DNA from: Bradyrhizobium diazoefficiens
GTDB lineage: Bacteria > Pseudomonadota > Alphaproteobacteria > Rhizobiales > Xanthobacteraceae
NCBI RefSeq assembly: GCF_016616885.1
Contig: NZ_CP067102.1
Span: forward strand, 558,001 to 622,000
DNA: 64,000 nucleotides
Reading direction: 5' to 3'
This document shows, in pieces, positions 1 through 13,003 of the stretch. The notes below the pieces were generated by a model. The model was given only the letters and a program-made list of their open reading frames with translations, searched no databases and was not told the DNA's origin. Position numbers and translations under genes: made by a program. Position 1 is the first letter of the stretch; every line of letters begins with the position of its first letter.

Positions 1-1
1 T

Positions 2-1605
<1,604 letters not shown>

Positions 1606-1616
1606 TAAAGAAGCGT

Positions 1617-1730
1617 CATGGCCGGGCTAAAGCGCGAAGCGCGTCTTCGCATTTGATGTCCCGGCCATCCACGCCTTAGTGCGTGGATGACAAAGACGTG
1701 GATGCCCGGGACGAGCCCGGACATGACGAC
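1617..1730. repeat. mosaic palindromic intergenic repeat in the atpA-atpG spacer
   Basis: The spacer holds three nested hairpins: ATGGCCGGG pairing with CCCGGCCAT, CATCCACG pairing with CGTGGATG, and a GATGCCCGGG/CCCGGACATG arm. Blocks of this type (a CCCGGG core flanked by short palindromes) are widespread between genes in Bradyrhizobium-like genomes; that is general knowledge, not a search result. It is transcribed inside the atp operon, so it may affect RNA folding or stability between the two genes. Confidence 0.75.
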
Positions 1731-1780
1731 AGGATAGGGTCGCGGTCCAGCCACAGGCTGATCGCCGGGGTGAACGAAGA

Positions 1781-4148
<2,368 letters not shown>

Positions 4149-4150
4149 GG

Positions 4151-4647
<497 letters not shown>

Positions 4648-4648
<1 letters not shown>

Positions 4649-4672
4649 GCCCCGGGGCACCGCTTCGGGGCT
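4648..4672 (+). terminator. candidate hairpin at the atpC stop
   Basis: A stem AGCCCCG/CGGGGCT begins at the last base of the atpC stop codon. No T-run follows, so it is a weak intrinsic terminator candidate on its own. Confidence 0.4.
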
Positions 4673-4691
4673 CACCAGAAATTCCTGAACA

Positions 4692-4730
4692 AGTTCAGCG
4701 CTCGTCACGAAAGTGGCGGGCGCTGAAACT
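4692..4730 (+). terminator. strong GAAA-tetraloop hairpin after atpC
   Basis: AGTTCAGCGCTCGTCAC pairs with GTGGCGGGCGCTGAAACT across a GAAA loop, followed by TTGTTG. A long stem closed by a GNRA tetraloop at this site is likely the main 3' end or stabilising structure of the atp transcript. Confidence 0.55.
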
Positions 4731-4796
4731 TTGTTGCACTGCGCCGGAGATGGCGGCATTCTGCGCCAGCGAATTTTGTTCCGGGGCGGGTAGCAG

Positions 4797-6446
4797 ATGA
4801 AACGCAAGATCGCAGCGATCTTTGCAGCCGATATTGCCGGTTACTCGAGGCTGGTCGCCGAAGACGAGGAAGAGACGCTGCGGCGTCTGGCGTCCTATCG
4901 CTCTGTCGTTGACGATTTCATCGCAAAAGCGAACGGCCGGATCTTCAACACCGCAGGCGATGCCGTGCTCGCGGAATTCCCGAGCGCGGTCGACGCGGTG
5001 CGCTGCGCGATCGACATCCAGGAAAGCTTGCGAACCCGCAACATGGCCTATCCTCCGAGCCGGCAGATGTCGTTCCGCATCGGCATCACCATCGGCGACG
5101 TGGTCGAGCGCGACGGTGATCTCCTCGGCGACGGCGTCAACATCGCAGCCCGGCTCGAAGGGCTGGCCGAGGTCGGTGGCATCTGCGTCTCCCGTGCCGT
5201 GCATGAGCAGGTCGCCAACAAGCTGTCGGTGCAGTTCGCCGACATCGGCGCGCAGGAAGTGAAGAACATCCCGACGCCGGTGCACGCCTATATGGTGGCG
5301 ATGCGGCGCGAGGACGGGACTTATGCGACGCCGCAGCTGAAGAAGGCCGCCAAGGCGGAGCCCGCGCCGAACTGGATGTGGCCGCTGGTGGTCGGCGTGG
5401 TCTCCGTCGTCGCCATCGGCGTCGGCGGCTTCCTCTATTTCACCAAGCTCGAGACCACGCAGCTGTCGTCGACTGCGGCTGCGCCTTCGTCGAGCCCGGT
5501 CACAGCGCCCGCGCCGAGCCCGACCCCGACGATCGCGACAAAGGCGCCGGAGCCCTCGCCGACGCCGACGCAGATTGCCGCGGCGGGCGCGACGCCGAGC
5601 TTGTCGCCGCCGGCTGCATCAGGCGGCAAGATCGCCGTGGACGCGGTGCCGTTCATCGGCGAGCGCCAGCGTGCCTATCTCAGCAACGAATATGCCGCCG
5701 GCGGCGATTACAAGGCCTTCGCCCTGAACATCGGCGGCTTCAATGGCTCCGCGCTCAATCAGCCGAACGAGGAGGCCGCGCGCAATGCGGCGCTCGACCA
5801 GTGCCAGAAGCGCGCGGACGCCGCGCAATCGCCGCGGCGCTGCGAGCTCTATGCGGTCGGCAACAAGGTCGTGTACAGCCACGGCAGTCCGCCGATGCCG
5901 CAGCAGCCCTGGGTGCGGCACGACGCCATGACCGAGCGCCCGTTCGTGTCGAAAGACTTTCCGATGCTGCGCGATCAGGCCAGAACTCGCGTCGAGAACA
6001 TCTACGCGCCGGCGGCAAAATCGCGTTCGGTCGCGCTCGGGCCGAACGGACAATATTTCATGGTGCTGGGCGCGGCCTCGGTCGACGAAACGACGCGGCG
6101 CTCGCTGGAGTCCTGCGGCGCGATCGCCAACACGGCCTGCATGATCGTGGCGGTCGACGACAATTTCGTCGTGCCGATCCCGACCTTGCTCAAGCCCAAC
6201 GGCTTCTTCCACGCCGCGACCAATTCCTCGATCGTGGCCGATGCGCGCGACGACGTCGCGCGCAAGCTCGGCGACGGCATGGGCTGGAACGCGGTCGCCG
6301 TCGGCACCGCGGGCCGTCCCGGCCTCGGCCTGAAGGCCGCGGACGAGCAAACCGCCGTCAACGGCGCGCTGGCCGATTGCGTCAAACACGACAGCGACTG
6401 CCACGTGATCGCGATCGGCCCGTTCACGGTCGGGCCGACGAACTAG
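4797..6446 (+). CDS. membrane class III adenylate/guanylate cyclase with Cys-paired C-terminal repeats
   Basis: 549 residues. The N-terminal class III cyclase domain (about 1-168) shows metal aspartates in FAADIAGYSRL (D12) and NTAGDAVLAEF (D55) and the LLGDGVNIAARLE transition-state segment, so it should make cAMP or cGMP. One membrane segment lies at about 194-216, then a Pro/Ala/Thr-rich linker to about 280. The rest would sit outside the cytoplasm and contains three similar units, each with two nearby cysteines and an A-V/I-(G/D) strand, resembling DUF4189-type modules. The ligand is unknown. It is a single-gene unit after the atp hairpins. Confidence 0.85.
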   Translation: MKRKIAAIFAADIAGYSRLVAEDEEETLRRLASYRSVVDDFIAKANGRIFNTAGDAVLAEFPSAVDAVRCAIDIQESLRTRNMAYPPSRQMSFRIGITIGDVVERDGDLLGDGVNIAARLEGLAEVGGICVSRAVHEQVANKLSVQFADIGAQEVKNIPTPVHAYMVAMRREDGTYATPQLKKAAKAEPAPNWMWPLVVGVVSVVAIGVGGFLYFTKLETTQLSSTAAAPSSSPVTAPAPSPTPTIATKAPEPSPTPTQIAAAGATPSLSPPAASGGKIAVDAVPFIGERQRAYLSNEYAAGGDYKAFALNIGGFNGSALNQPNEEAARNAALDQCQKRADAAQSPRRCELYAVGNKVVYSHGSPPMPQQPWVRHDAMTERPFVSKDFPMLRDQARTRVENIYAPAAKSRSVALGPNGQYFMVLGAASVDETTRRSLESCGAIANTACMIVAVDDNFVVPIPTLLKPNGFFHAATNSSIVADARDDVARKLGDGMGWNAVAVGTAGRPGLGLKAADEQTAVNGALADCVKHDSDCHVIAIGPFTVGPTN

Positions 6447-6561
6447 GGCGATCGTTGCGCGCTTTCGCTGATTTCGGCTGACCTATCAGTTGCTTCGTAA
6501 AGACCACCGCGGATCACGCCGGCAACCGCCGGCTACTGTGCATGGGGTTGTTTTCGCGGTT

Positions 6562-7077
6562 TCAGTTTGCGAAGGGCGCAAACCGCTCGGCCACGGCGCG
6601 ATAGACCTCGCGGCGGAACGGCACCACGATCTCGGCGACACGGTCGAGCCGCTCCCAGCGCCAGGCGTCGAATTCCGCAGGCTGGTCGTTGCGCGGCGTC
6701 AGCGGATCGATCTCGTCATCCTTGCCGGTGAAACGCAGTGCGAACCATTTTTGGCGCTGGCCGCGAAATTTGGCCAGCCGATGCGTCTGCGGGCCGTCAT
6801 AGGGCGGGAATTCGTAGGTGAGCCAGTCGGTCTCGCCGAGATAGTCGGCGCTGACGACGCTGGTCTCCTCCCAGAGCTCGCGCATGGCGGCATCGCGCAA
6901 GACCTCGCCCTCGTCGACACCGCCCTGCGGCATCTGCCAGTCGAGCCCCGGCAAAATGATCTCGGGGCCATCGCCCTTGAAGCGGTGCCCGATCAGCACA
7001 CGGCCGTCGGCATTGAACAGCGCGATGCCCACGTTGGGGCGGTAGGGTTTTTCGTTCGTCACGCGGGGATCTTTCAT
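6562..7077 (-). CDS. rppH: RNA pyrophosphohydrolase (Nudix), copy 1
   Basis: 171 residues with the complete Nudix box GGVDEGEVLRDAAMRELWEE at about 52-72, preceded by WQMPQ, which is typical of RppH/Ap(n)A hydrolases. The conserved [15 protein letters not shown] stretch and the W-R-W element also match. It removes pyrophosphate from 5' triphosphate RNA ends and so starts mRNA decay, and may also hydrolyse diadenosine polyphosphates. It is directly downstream of a second, clearly homologous gene, so one of the two may have a different substrate. Confidence 0.9.
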   Translation of the reverse strand: MKDPRVTNEKPYRPNVGIALFNADGRVLIGHRFKGDGPEIILPGLDWQMPQGGVDEGEVLRDAAMRELWEETSVVSADYLGETDWLTYEFPPYDGPQTHRLAKFRGQRQKWFALRFTGKDDEIDPLTPRNDQPAEFDAWRWERLDRVAEIVVPFRREVYRAVAERFAPFAN

Positions 7078-7125
7078 TGTCAGTCCGGCGATGCCTTAGC
7101 ACCAAAGCCGGGATGACAATTTGAT

Positions 7126-7632
7126 TTAGTCATCGGCGAGTGCGGAAAATTCCTTCACCACGCGCTCGTAGACCGGGCGCTTGAACGGGATGATCAGCTG
7201 CGGGAGGTTTTTCATCGGTTCCCAGCGCCAGCTGACGAACTCGGCCTTGTGGCCGCCGCCGCCGGGCTTCTCGACGTTGATCTCGCTGTCCTTGCCGGTG
7301 AAGCGTACCGCGAACCATTTCTGGCGCTGGCCGCGGAACCGGCCTTTCCAGGCGCGCCCCGCCACCGTGCGCGGGATGTCGTAGATCAGCCAGTCCGCAA
7401 CCTCGCCGAGCCGCTCGATCGAGCGCACGCTTGTCTCTTCATAGAGCTCGCGCTTCGCGGCGGCCCAATTGTCCTCGCCGGGATCGACGCCGCCTTGGGG
7501 CATCTGCCAGACGTGGCTGTCGTCGACATGCTCGATGCCGCCGGCACGACGACCGATGAACACCAGACCCTTCGCATTGATCAGCATCACTCCGACGCAG
7601 GTTCGGTAGGGCAGATCCTCATAACGCGCCAT
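7126..7632 (-). CDS. RNA pyrophosphohydrolase (Nudix), copy 2
   Basis: 168 residues starting [21 protein letters not shown] prefer this start to an ATG 63 bases upstream because it has a GAGGGG ribosome binding site and aligns with the family N terminus. Nudix box: [20 protein letters not shown]. It shares [26 protein letters not shown] and FVSWRWEP with the downstream copy, so the pair arose by duplication. It differs by a GGGGH insertion near residue 130. It follows the polysaccharide deacetylase gene on the same strand. Confidence 0.88.
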   Translation of the reverse strand: MARYEDLPYRTCVGVMLINAKGLVFIGRRAGGIEHVDDSHVWQMPQGGVDPGEDNWAAAKRELYEETSVRSIERLGEVADWLIYDIPRTVAGRAWKGRFRGQRQKWFAVRFTGKDSEINVEKPGGGGHKAEFVSWRWEPMKNLPQLIIPFKRPVYERVVKEFSALADD

Positions 7633-7704
7633 TCCGCCAAACCCCTCGCGTGCTGCCGGAACGCCCTTTGGGCGCTCGGGCCCGTAGCGTACCAATTTGT
7701 TGAT

Positions 7705-8925
7705 TTAGCTGGATTTTGATTTCAGCATCGCGGTTGTCAATGGCACCAAAAGGATACCCCGGTCACTCAATGTCTTGATCCAGACGCCGACCCGCTCGAT
7801 CGAGACGGGTAGCGCAGAGGCGGTGCCGACGGCGACGCCGCGTTCCCGGGCGACCGCTTCCAGCTTGTTCAGGGCACGGTCGATCTCGGTCGGCGTTGGC
7901 ACCGCGTCGAGCGCGATGTCGCCCTTGCCGAAGGGAACACCCAGGCTTCCTGCGGCCTGCGGCGCGATGCTGCGGGGCGAGGAACCGTCGTCGAAGAAGC
8001 CGAGGCCGCGCTTGGAGGCCTCGCGGATGATCGGCTGCATCGCCGGCTCCGTCGCGACGAAGCGGGCGCCCATGAAATTGGTGATGCCGACATAGCCCTG
8101 CATCCGGCTCAGGTGCCAGTACAGGCGGTCGGTGTTCTGGTCGGCGGTGAGCGAGGTCAGCAGCGTCTGCGGCCCGGGATCGTTGTCCGGGAAGTCGTAG
8201 GGCTCCATCGGGATCTGCAGGAAGATCTCGTGGCGCTGGGCGCGGGCGCGTTCGGCGAGCTTGCCGGGGTCGGCGCCATAGGGCGTGAAGGCCAGCGTCA
8301 CCGCGCCCGGCAGCTTCATGATCGCATCGGTGGTCTTGGCGGCGCCAACGCCGAGGCCGCCGATCACGATCGCCACCACAGGCATTTTCGCGGCCTTGGC
8401 GCGGTCGGCCTCGGCGGCGTAGACGTTGAACGGCTTGAGATCGCCTGACATCACGGGAATCATGCCGTAGCGGGATTTCTCCAGCAGTTTTGGATCGATC
8501 CCGGCCATGACGGGCGGCGGCGCGGAAGCCGCCTCGCCCTTGTCGGCGACGTCGCCTGCGCCGATCACCACGTCGTGGCGCGCGCCGGTTGAGCCGTCGA
8601 TCATGGTGACAGTCTTGTGCTCGCTGGAGGCGGCCTCTTTCGGCGCCTCCTTGGTCGCGGGCTTGCTCTCCTGAGGGGGCTGCTCGCCATGGCCGGCCGC
8701 GGGCTTCTCCTCGGCAGCTTTCGGATCGCGGATCGCGATCCGCGTCATCGGCTCGCCGCCGAGCGGATCCTTGTTGAAAATGGCGAAGCCGGCAAAGGCG
8801 ACCAGGAACAGGCCGAGCATGACCGCCAGTAGCTGCATGGCCGTGAACGGCAGCCGCAACCGCCGTTTCCGGCGCGGCTGGTCCTGTCCGAGCGGGGCGC
8901 TCAGATCATCGGCCGTTTCAGTCAT
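7705..8925 (-). CDS. divergent polysaccharide deacetylase family protein
   Basis: About 406 residues. A cytoplasmic Arg-rich N terminus precedes one membrane segment (LLAVMLGLFLVAFAGFAIF), then a long Pro/Ala/Lys-rich linker, then a YibQ/DUF610-type deacetylase domain with MPVVAIVIGGLG, LAFTPYG and LQIPMEPYDFP motifs. The family is linked to envelope carbohydrate modification; the substrate is not known. The start at MTETADD is favoured over one 15 codons upstream. It lies directly after ctpA and the EnvC-like gene, a conserved alphaproteobacterial grouping that suggests a cell-wall role. Confidence 0.85.
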   Translation of the reverse strand: MTETADDLSAPLGQDQPRRKRRLRLPFTAMQLLAVMLGLFLVAFAGFAIFNKDPLGGEPMTRIAIRDPKAAEEKPAAGHGEQPPQESKPATKEAPKEAASSEHKTVTMIDGSTGARHDVVIGAGDVADKGEAASAPPPVMAGIDPKLLEKSRYGMIPVMSGDLKPFNVYAAEADRAKAAKMPVVAIVIGGLGVGAAKTTDAIMKLPGAVTLAFTPYGADPGKLAERARAQRHEIFLQIPMEPYDFPDNDPGPQTLLTSLTADQNTDRLYWHLSRMQGYVGITNFMGARFVATEPAMQPIIREASKRGLGFFDDGSSPRSIAPQAAGSLGVPFGKGDIALDAVPTPTEIDRALNKLEAVARERGVAVGTASALPVSIERVGVWIKTLSDRGILLVPLTTAMLKSKSS

Positions 8926-9020
8926 GCGAGATCCCGAATCACTCCACCGACGATACCACGCCGAGGTCAAGCGGCGGCAGGTCGGGATAGGCCCGGGATG
9001 TCAGGAGATCCAAGCAAAAA

Positions 9021-9041
9021 GGGCGGCTCCCGGAGCCGCCC
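9021..9041 (-). terminator. intrinsic terminator after ctpA
   Basis: Read on the minus strand, GGGCGGCTCC/GGAGCCGCCC forms a tight GC hairpin followed by TTTTTG, a classical rho-independent terminator 25 bases past the ctpA stop. The next gene downstream would then need its own promoter or read-through. Confidence 0.75.
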
Positions 9042-9066
9042 TTTCGTGAGATCTCGTTGATCGCGC

Positions 9067-10431
9067 CTAGTTCGCCGCTTTGGGCCTGTCGGCCGTCGGC
9101 GTACCCTTGTTGTCGCTGCCCGGCGTCGGCGCCGCGGAGGCGCTGTTCTTGATGCCGTGGAGCAGGTCGTCGGCGAGCTTGAGCGCCTTGTCGTCCTTGG
9201 CATCCGGCGGAACGTAGGACTGCGAGCCGGTCTTCTCGTCGCCGTCGTTCTTGAGATGGCCGCGCAGCGAAGCTTCGCCCTTGGTGTCGGTGCGGGACTT
9301 CAACTCGTCCGGCACGTCCTGCAGCACTTCGATGTCGGGCACGATGCCCTTGGCCTGGATCGACTTGCCCGACGGCGTGTAGTAGCGCGCAGTGGTCAGA
9401 CGCAGCGCGCCATTGCCCGAGCCGAGCGGGATGATGGTCTGCACCGAACCCTTGCCGAACGAGCGCGTGCCGACGATGGTCGCGCGCTTGTGGTCCTGCA
9501 GCGCGCCGGCGACGATTTCAGACGCCGAGGCCGAACCGCCGTTGACGAGCACGATGACCGGCTTGCCCTTGGTGAGGTCGCCCGCATGCGCGGTGCGGCG
9601 CTGGGTCTCCTCGGCATTGCGGCCGCGGGTCGAGACGATCTCGCCCTTCTCCAGGAACGAGTCGGAGACGGTGACGGCCTCCTCGAGCAGGCCGCCCGGA
9701 TTGTTGCGGAGGTCGATAACGTAGCCCTTGAGCTTGTCGCCGATCTGGGTCGAGAGGTTGGCGACCTCCTTCTTCAGGCCCTCGGTAGTCTGCTCGTTGA
9801 AGGTGGTGATGCGGATATAGGCGATGTCGTCGGCCTCGACGCGCGCGCGCACCGAACGGACACGGATGTTGTCGCGCACCAGCGTGACGTCGATCGGATT
9901 GTCCTGGCCCTTGCGAATGATCTTGATCTTGATCTTGGTGTTGACGGGGCCGCGCATTTTCTCGACCGCCTGGTTCAGGGTCAGGCCCTGCACCGCTTCA
10001 TCGTCGAGATTGGTGATGATGTCGTTGGCCATGACGCCGGCACGCGAGGCGGGCGTATCGTCGATCGGAGAGACCACCTTGATCAGGCCGTCTTCCATCG
10101 TGACCTCGATGCCCAGGCCGCCGAACTCGCCGCGGGTCTGCACCTGCATGTCACGGAAGCTCTTGGCGTCCATGTAGCTCGAATGCGGATCGAGACCCGT
10201 GAGCATGCCGCTGATGGCGGATTCGATCAGCTTGGTGTCGTCGGGCTTCTCGACATAGTCGGAGCGCACGCGCTCGAAGACGTCGCCGAACAGATTGAGC
10301 TGGCGATAGGTGTCGGCGGTCGCGGCTCGCGCGCTGGAGCCCATGAACACCGCGCGCGGCTGGGTCACGAACAGCGTCAGCGCCGCGCCGGTGGCCGCGC
10401 TGAGGAGGATAACTGAAGTCTTGCGCATCAT
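9067..10431 (-). CDS. ctpA: carboxyl-terminal processing protease CtpA (S41)
   Basis: 454 residues with a signal peptide (RKTSVILLSAATGAALTLFV), an N-terminal helical part with GLDPHSSYM, a PDZ domain (about 90-175) and the S41 protease core. The catalytic serine is in NGGSASASEIVAGAL and the lysine in GTRSFGKGSVQ, about 25 residues later, as in the Ser/Lys dyad. It acts in the periplasm, trimming envelope proteins or cell-wall hydrolases. Its start overlaps the stop of the upstream EnvC-like gene by four bases (ATGA), so the two are coupled and probably work together. Confidence 0.95.
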   Translation of the reverse strand: MMRKTSVILLSAATGAALTLFVTQPRAVFMGSSARAATADTYRQLNLFGDVFERVRSDYVEKPDDTKLIESAISGMLTGLDPHSSYMDAKSFRDMQVQTRGEFGGLGIEVTMEDGLIKVVSPIDDTPASRAGVMANDIITNLDDEAVQGLTLNQAVEKMRGPVNTKIKIKIIRKGQDNPIDVTLVRDNIRVRSVRARVEADDIAYIRITTFNEQTTEGLKKEVANLSTQIGDKLKGYVIDLRNNPGGLLEEAVTVSDSFLEKGEIVSTRGRNAEETQRRTAHAGDLTKGKPVIVLVNGGSASASEIVAGALQDHKRATIVGTRSFGKGSVQTIIPLGSGNGALRLTTARYYTPSGKSIQAKGIVPDIEVLQDVPDELKSRTDTKGEASLRGHLKNDGDEKTGSQSYVPPDAKDDKALKLADDLLHGIKNSASAAPTPGSDNKGTPTADRPKAAN

Positions 10432-11795
10432 CCGCGAACCTTCTCGCCTTCATTTGCGGCCCACCATGGGCCTGGATCGATTGGAGTGCCGTCTTTGCGG
10501 AACTCGACATACAGCACAGGTTGACTCGCGTTCGTGGCGAGAATGGAGGCGACTTGAGAGGTCGACCCCATCGTCGCGACCGGCTCCCCCGTGAGCACAA
10601 ACTGGCCGATGTTGACCGAAATGCGCTCCATCCCGGCGATCAGGACATGATACCCGCCACCGGCGTTGAGGATCAAGAGTTGTCCATAGCTGCGGAACGG
10701 ACCGGCATAAACCACCCAGCCGTCGCACGGCGTTGTGATTTGCGAACCGGGCTTGGTTGCCAGCGAAATGCCCTTCTGGACCCCGCCGACCCCGTCGGAA
10801 CCGCCAAAGTCCCTGATCTTGTTACCGTTAACCGGCAACGGCAGGAGCCCCTTGGCTGAGGCGAACAGGATGGCCGGGCTGGTCCGGGAGCGATCCTTGA
10901 ACACGGCCGGGCCGGGTTTGGCGTTGGCGGCCGCGTTTGCCGCAGCTGCTTTGGCCTCCTTGGCCTCGGCCTGCTTGGCGGCCTCGGCCGCCTTCTCAGC
11001 CGCCTTGGCCGCGCTTTGCAGATCCTGCTCCATCTTGGCGATCAGCCCCTGGAGATCGCCGACCTGCTTCGACAGCGTGATGGCGCGCGAATTCTCGGCG
11101 TCGAGGTCCTTTTCGCGCGAGGACTGCTGGCGCTGCCGTTCGTCGACCAGGGCCGCGAGCCGGGTCTGGTCGTTGCGGATCTTGTCGCGGTCGGAGGCGA
11201 GCTGGTCGCGCTCGCTCGCGATGCTCTTGCGCAGGGCCACGAGCTCGCCGAGCTCGCTCGCGATCTTCTCGGCGCGGCCGCGCAATTCCGGCACGACGGC
11301 GCCGAGCAGCATCGCCGTGCGCAGCGATTGCAGCGCGTCTTCGGGCCGCACCAGCAGCGCCGGCGGGGTGCGTCGTCCGGCGCGCTGCAGGGCCGCCAGC
11401 ACCTCGACAATATCGGCGCGGCGCGAATCCAGCGAGGTGCGCGCCTGCTGCTCGCGGCCGTTCAGCGTCCTTAGCCGCGCTTCGGCCTCGTCGATCTTGG
11501 TCTCGACGGTTCGGACATTGGCGGCGGTGTCGATCAATTGCTGATTGAGCTGGGTGCGGTCCTGGCCGAGCGAGGTGATCTCGGCCTTCAGCTTGGCCTG
11601 CGCCTCTTCCGCGCTCTTCTTGCTTGCGCGCGCGGCTTCCAGCTCCTGCTCACGCTGCTTGATGGCGTCGGGCGAGATGGCTGCGGTCTGTGGCGCCGGT
11701 GCCGCCGTCTGGGCTTGCGCGAGGCTTTCTCCAGCGAAGAGGCTTGCGCCGGCGCAACTCGCAATCAGCAGGAGATTGAGGATCGGCGCGCGCAT
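10428..11795 (-). CDS. EnvC-like murein hydrolase activator with degenerate LytM domain
   Basis: 455 residues: signal peptide to about residue 28, long coiled coil (about 45-280), Ala/Lys-rich linker, then a LytM/M23 domain (about 320-450). The zinc ligands appear lost: the HxxxD position reads GVQKGISLA and the HLHFE position reads PVLYVEFR. That is the pattern of EnvC/NlpD-type activators, which switch on amidases rather than cut peptidoglycan themselves. The coupled ctpA gene downstream supports a role in cell-wall turnover or division. Confidence 0.88.
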   Translation of the reverse strand: MRAPILNLLLIASCAGASLFAGESLAQAQTAAPAPQTAAISPDAIKQREQELEAARASKKSAEEAQAKLKAEITSLGQDRTQLNQQLIDTAANVRTVETKIDEAEARLRTLNGREQQARTSLDSRRADIVEVLAALQRAGRRTPPALLVRPEDALQSLRTAMLLGAVVPELRGRAEKIASELGELVALRKSIASERDQLASDRDKIRNDQTRLAALVDERQRQQSSREKDLDAENSRAITLSKQVGDLQGLIAKMEQDLQSAAKAAEKAAEAAKQAEAKEAKAAAANAAANAKPGPAVFKDRSRTSPAILFASAKGLLPLPVNGNKIRDFGGSDGVGGVQKGISLATKPGSQITTPCDGWVVYAGPFRSYGQLLILNAGGGYHVLIAGMERISVNIGQFVLTGEPVATMGSTSQVASILATNASQPVLYVEFRKDGTPIDPGPWWAANEGEKVRG

Positions 11796-11826
11796 CTCGT
11801 CGGCAATGTGCTCGTTGTGGCGCGAA

Positions 11827-12309
11827 TCACGCGCGGTGATAGGGGTGGCCGGCCAGAATGGTGGCGGCCCGATACAGCTGTTCCAGAAGCATGACGCGGA
11901 CCATTTGATGCGGCCAGGTCGCAGAGCCGAACGCGATCGCGAGCTTGGCCTTACGGCGCAATTCGGGCGAAAGTCCGTCCGCCCCTCCGATCACGAAGAT
12001 AGTATGACCGGCGCCATCGTCGCGCCAGCGCCCGAGATGCCGTGCGAATACGGTGGAATCGAGGTTTTGTCCGCGCTCGTCCATCGCCACCAGAATCGAT
12101 TTTTCGGAAATATGTGCGGCGATCGCCGCGGCCTCCTCGGTCATTCGCGTCGCGGTGTCGCGCGCGCGGCTCTCAGGAATTTCGTGGATGACGAGCTCGC
12201 GGAATCCGAGCTTGCGGCCGGCCTCGTCGAACCGCTCGAAATAGCGGTCGGCAAGCTCCCGCTCGGGGCCTTGCTTCAGCCGGCCCACAGCAATGACAGC
12301 AACACGCAT
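11827..12309 (-). CDS. rlmH: 23S rRNA pseudouridine-1915 N3-methyltransferase
   Basis: 160 residues, normal RlmH length. The SPOUT-fold knot is visible: ILVAMDERGQNLDS, FVIGGADGLSPELR and the C-terminal LEQLYRAATILAGHPYHRA, which is strongly conserved. The enzyme methylates pseudouridine 1915 in helix 69 of assembled ribosomes using S-adenosylmethionine. It follows rsfS, the usual neighbour, so this segment serves late ribosome quality control. Confidence 0.96.
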   Translation of the reverse strand: MRVAVIAVGRLKQGPERELADRYFERFDEAGRKLGFRELVIHEIPESRARDTATRMTEEAAAIAAHISEKSILVAMDERGQNLDSTVFARHLGRWRDDGAGHTIFVIGGADGLSPELRRKAKLAIAFGSATWPHQMVRVMLLEQLYRAATILAGHPYHRA

Positions 12310-12401
12310 GAGGTTTTAGGGTCGCGTTTCCAGACCGCGCGCAATCCGCGCGCGCACGACGCTACCATGCGCGTCAGCCGATTCGAAATCGGCCAGGTCG
12401 T

Positions 12402-12839
12402 TTAGATCGCCTTCGCCGCCCCTGGGCCTTGCGTGTACAATCTCTCGAGATTGTAGAACTCACGGACCTCGGGTCTGAACACGTGTACGATCACATCGCC
12501 GGAATCGATCAGCACCCAGTCGCAATTGGGCAAACCCTCGACGTGGATGTTCCTGATGCCGGTTTCCTTGAGGCTCTTTGCGACGTTCTCCGCGATCGCG
12601 CCAACGTGCCGGTTCACACGGCCCGTGGTGACGATCATGTAGTCGGAGTATGCCGATTTGCCGCGAAGGTCGATGGTGACCGTCTCTTCCGCCTTCATGT
12701 CGTCGAGGCGGGAGAGGATCAGGTTCAGCGTCTTGTCGGCGTCGGGTTGCGCCTTCAAGGCTGCAGCTTTGGTCGATGTTTTACGCGTCGGTTTCGTAGC
12801 CTTGGGTAAAACAGACTTCGTTGAAGCTGACTTGGACAA
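12402..12839 (-). CDS. rsfS: ribosome silencing factor RsfS
   Basis: 145 residues. A Lys/Thr/Ala-rich N-terminal tail (about 1-33) precedes the RsfS/Iojap domain with DDMKAEETVTIDLRGKSAYS, DYMIVTTGRVNRHVGAIAE and DWVLIDSGDVIVHVF. It binds uL14 and blocks subunit joining when nutrients are short. The extended basic tail is typical of this group. Gene order nadD-rsfS-rlmH is the common one. Confidence 0.93.
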   Translation of the reverse strand: MSKSASTKSVLPKATKPTRKTSTKAAALKAQPDADKTLNLILSRLDDMKAEETVTIDLRGKSAYSDYMIVTTGRVNRHVGAIAENVAKSLKETGIRNIHVEGLPNCDWVLIDSGDVIVHVFRPEVREFYNLERLYTQGPGAAKAI

Positions 12840-12967
12840 TACAGACGTGGCCAGGGACCATTCCTTTCACTGTATCGCGAGGGCCGAATCCGCCCCTCAC
12901 GGGTTACACTACATCATGTGGGGTTAAGGGTTTCAATATGCCAGAGAGCCCCTCAATCGCACACTCT

Positions 12968-13003
12968 GTCTCACTTTGTACCTTTGTCTCACTTCGTACC
13001 TTT
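12968..13003. repeat. 18-bp tandem duplication spanning the nadD stop codon
   Basis: GTCTCACTTTGTACCTTT is followed immediately by GTCTCACTTCGTACCTTT, one mismatch in 18. On the minus strand the first complete copy encodes the nadD ending K-G-T-K-stop and the second copy lies in the 3' untranslated region, so the duplication did not change the protein. Confidence 0.8.
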
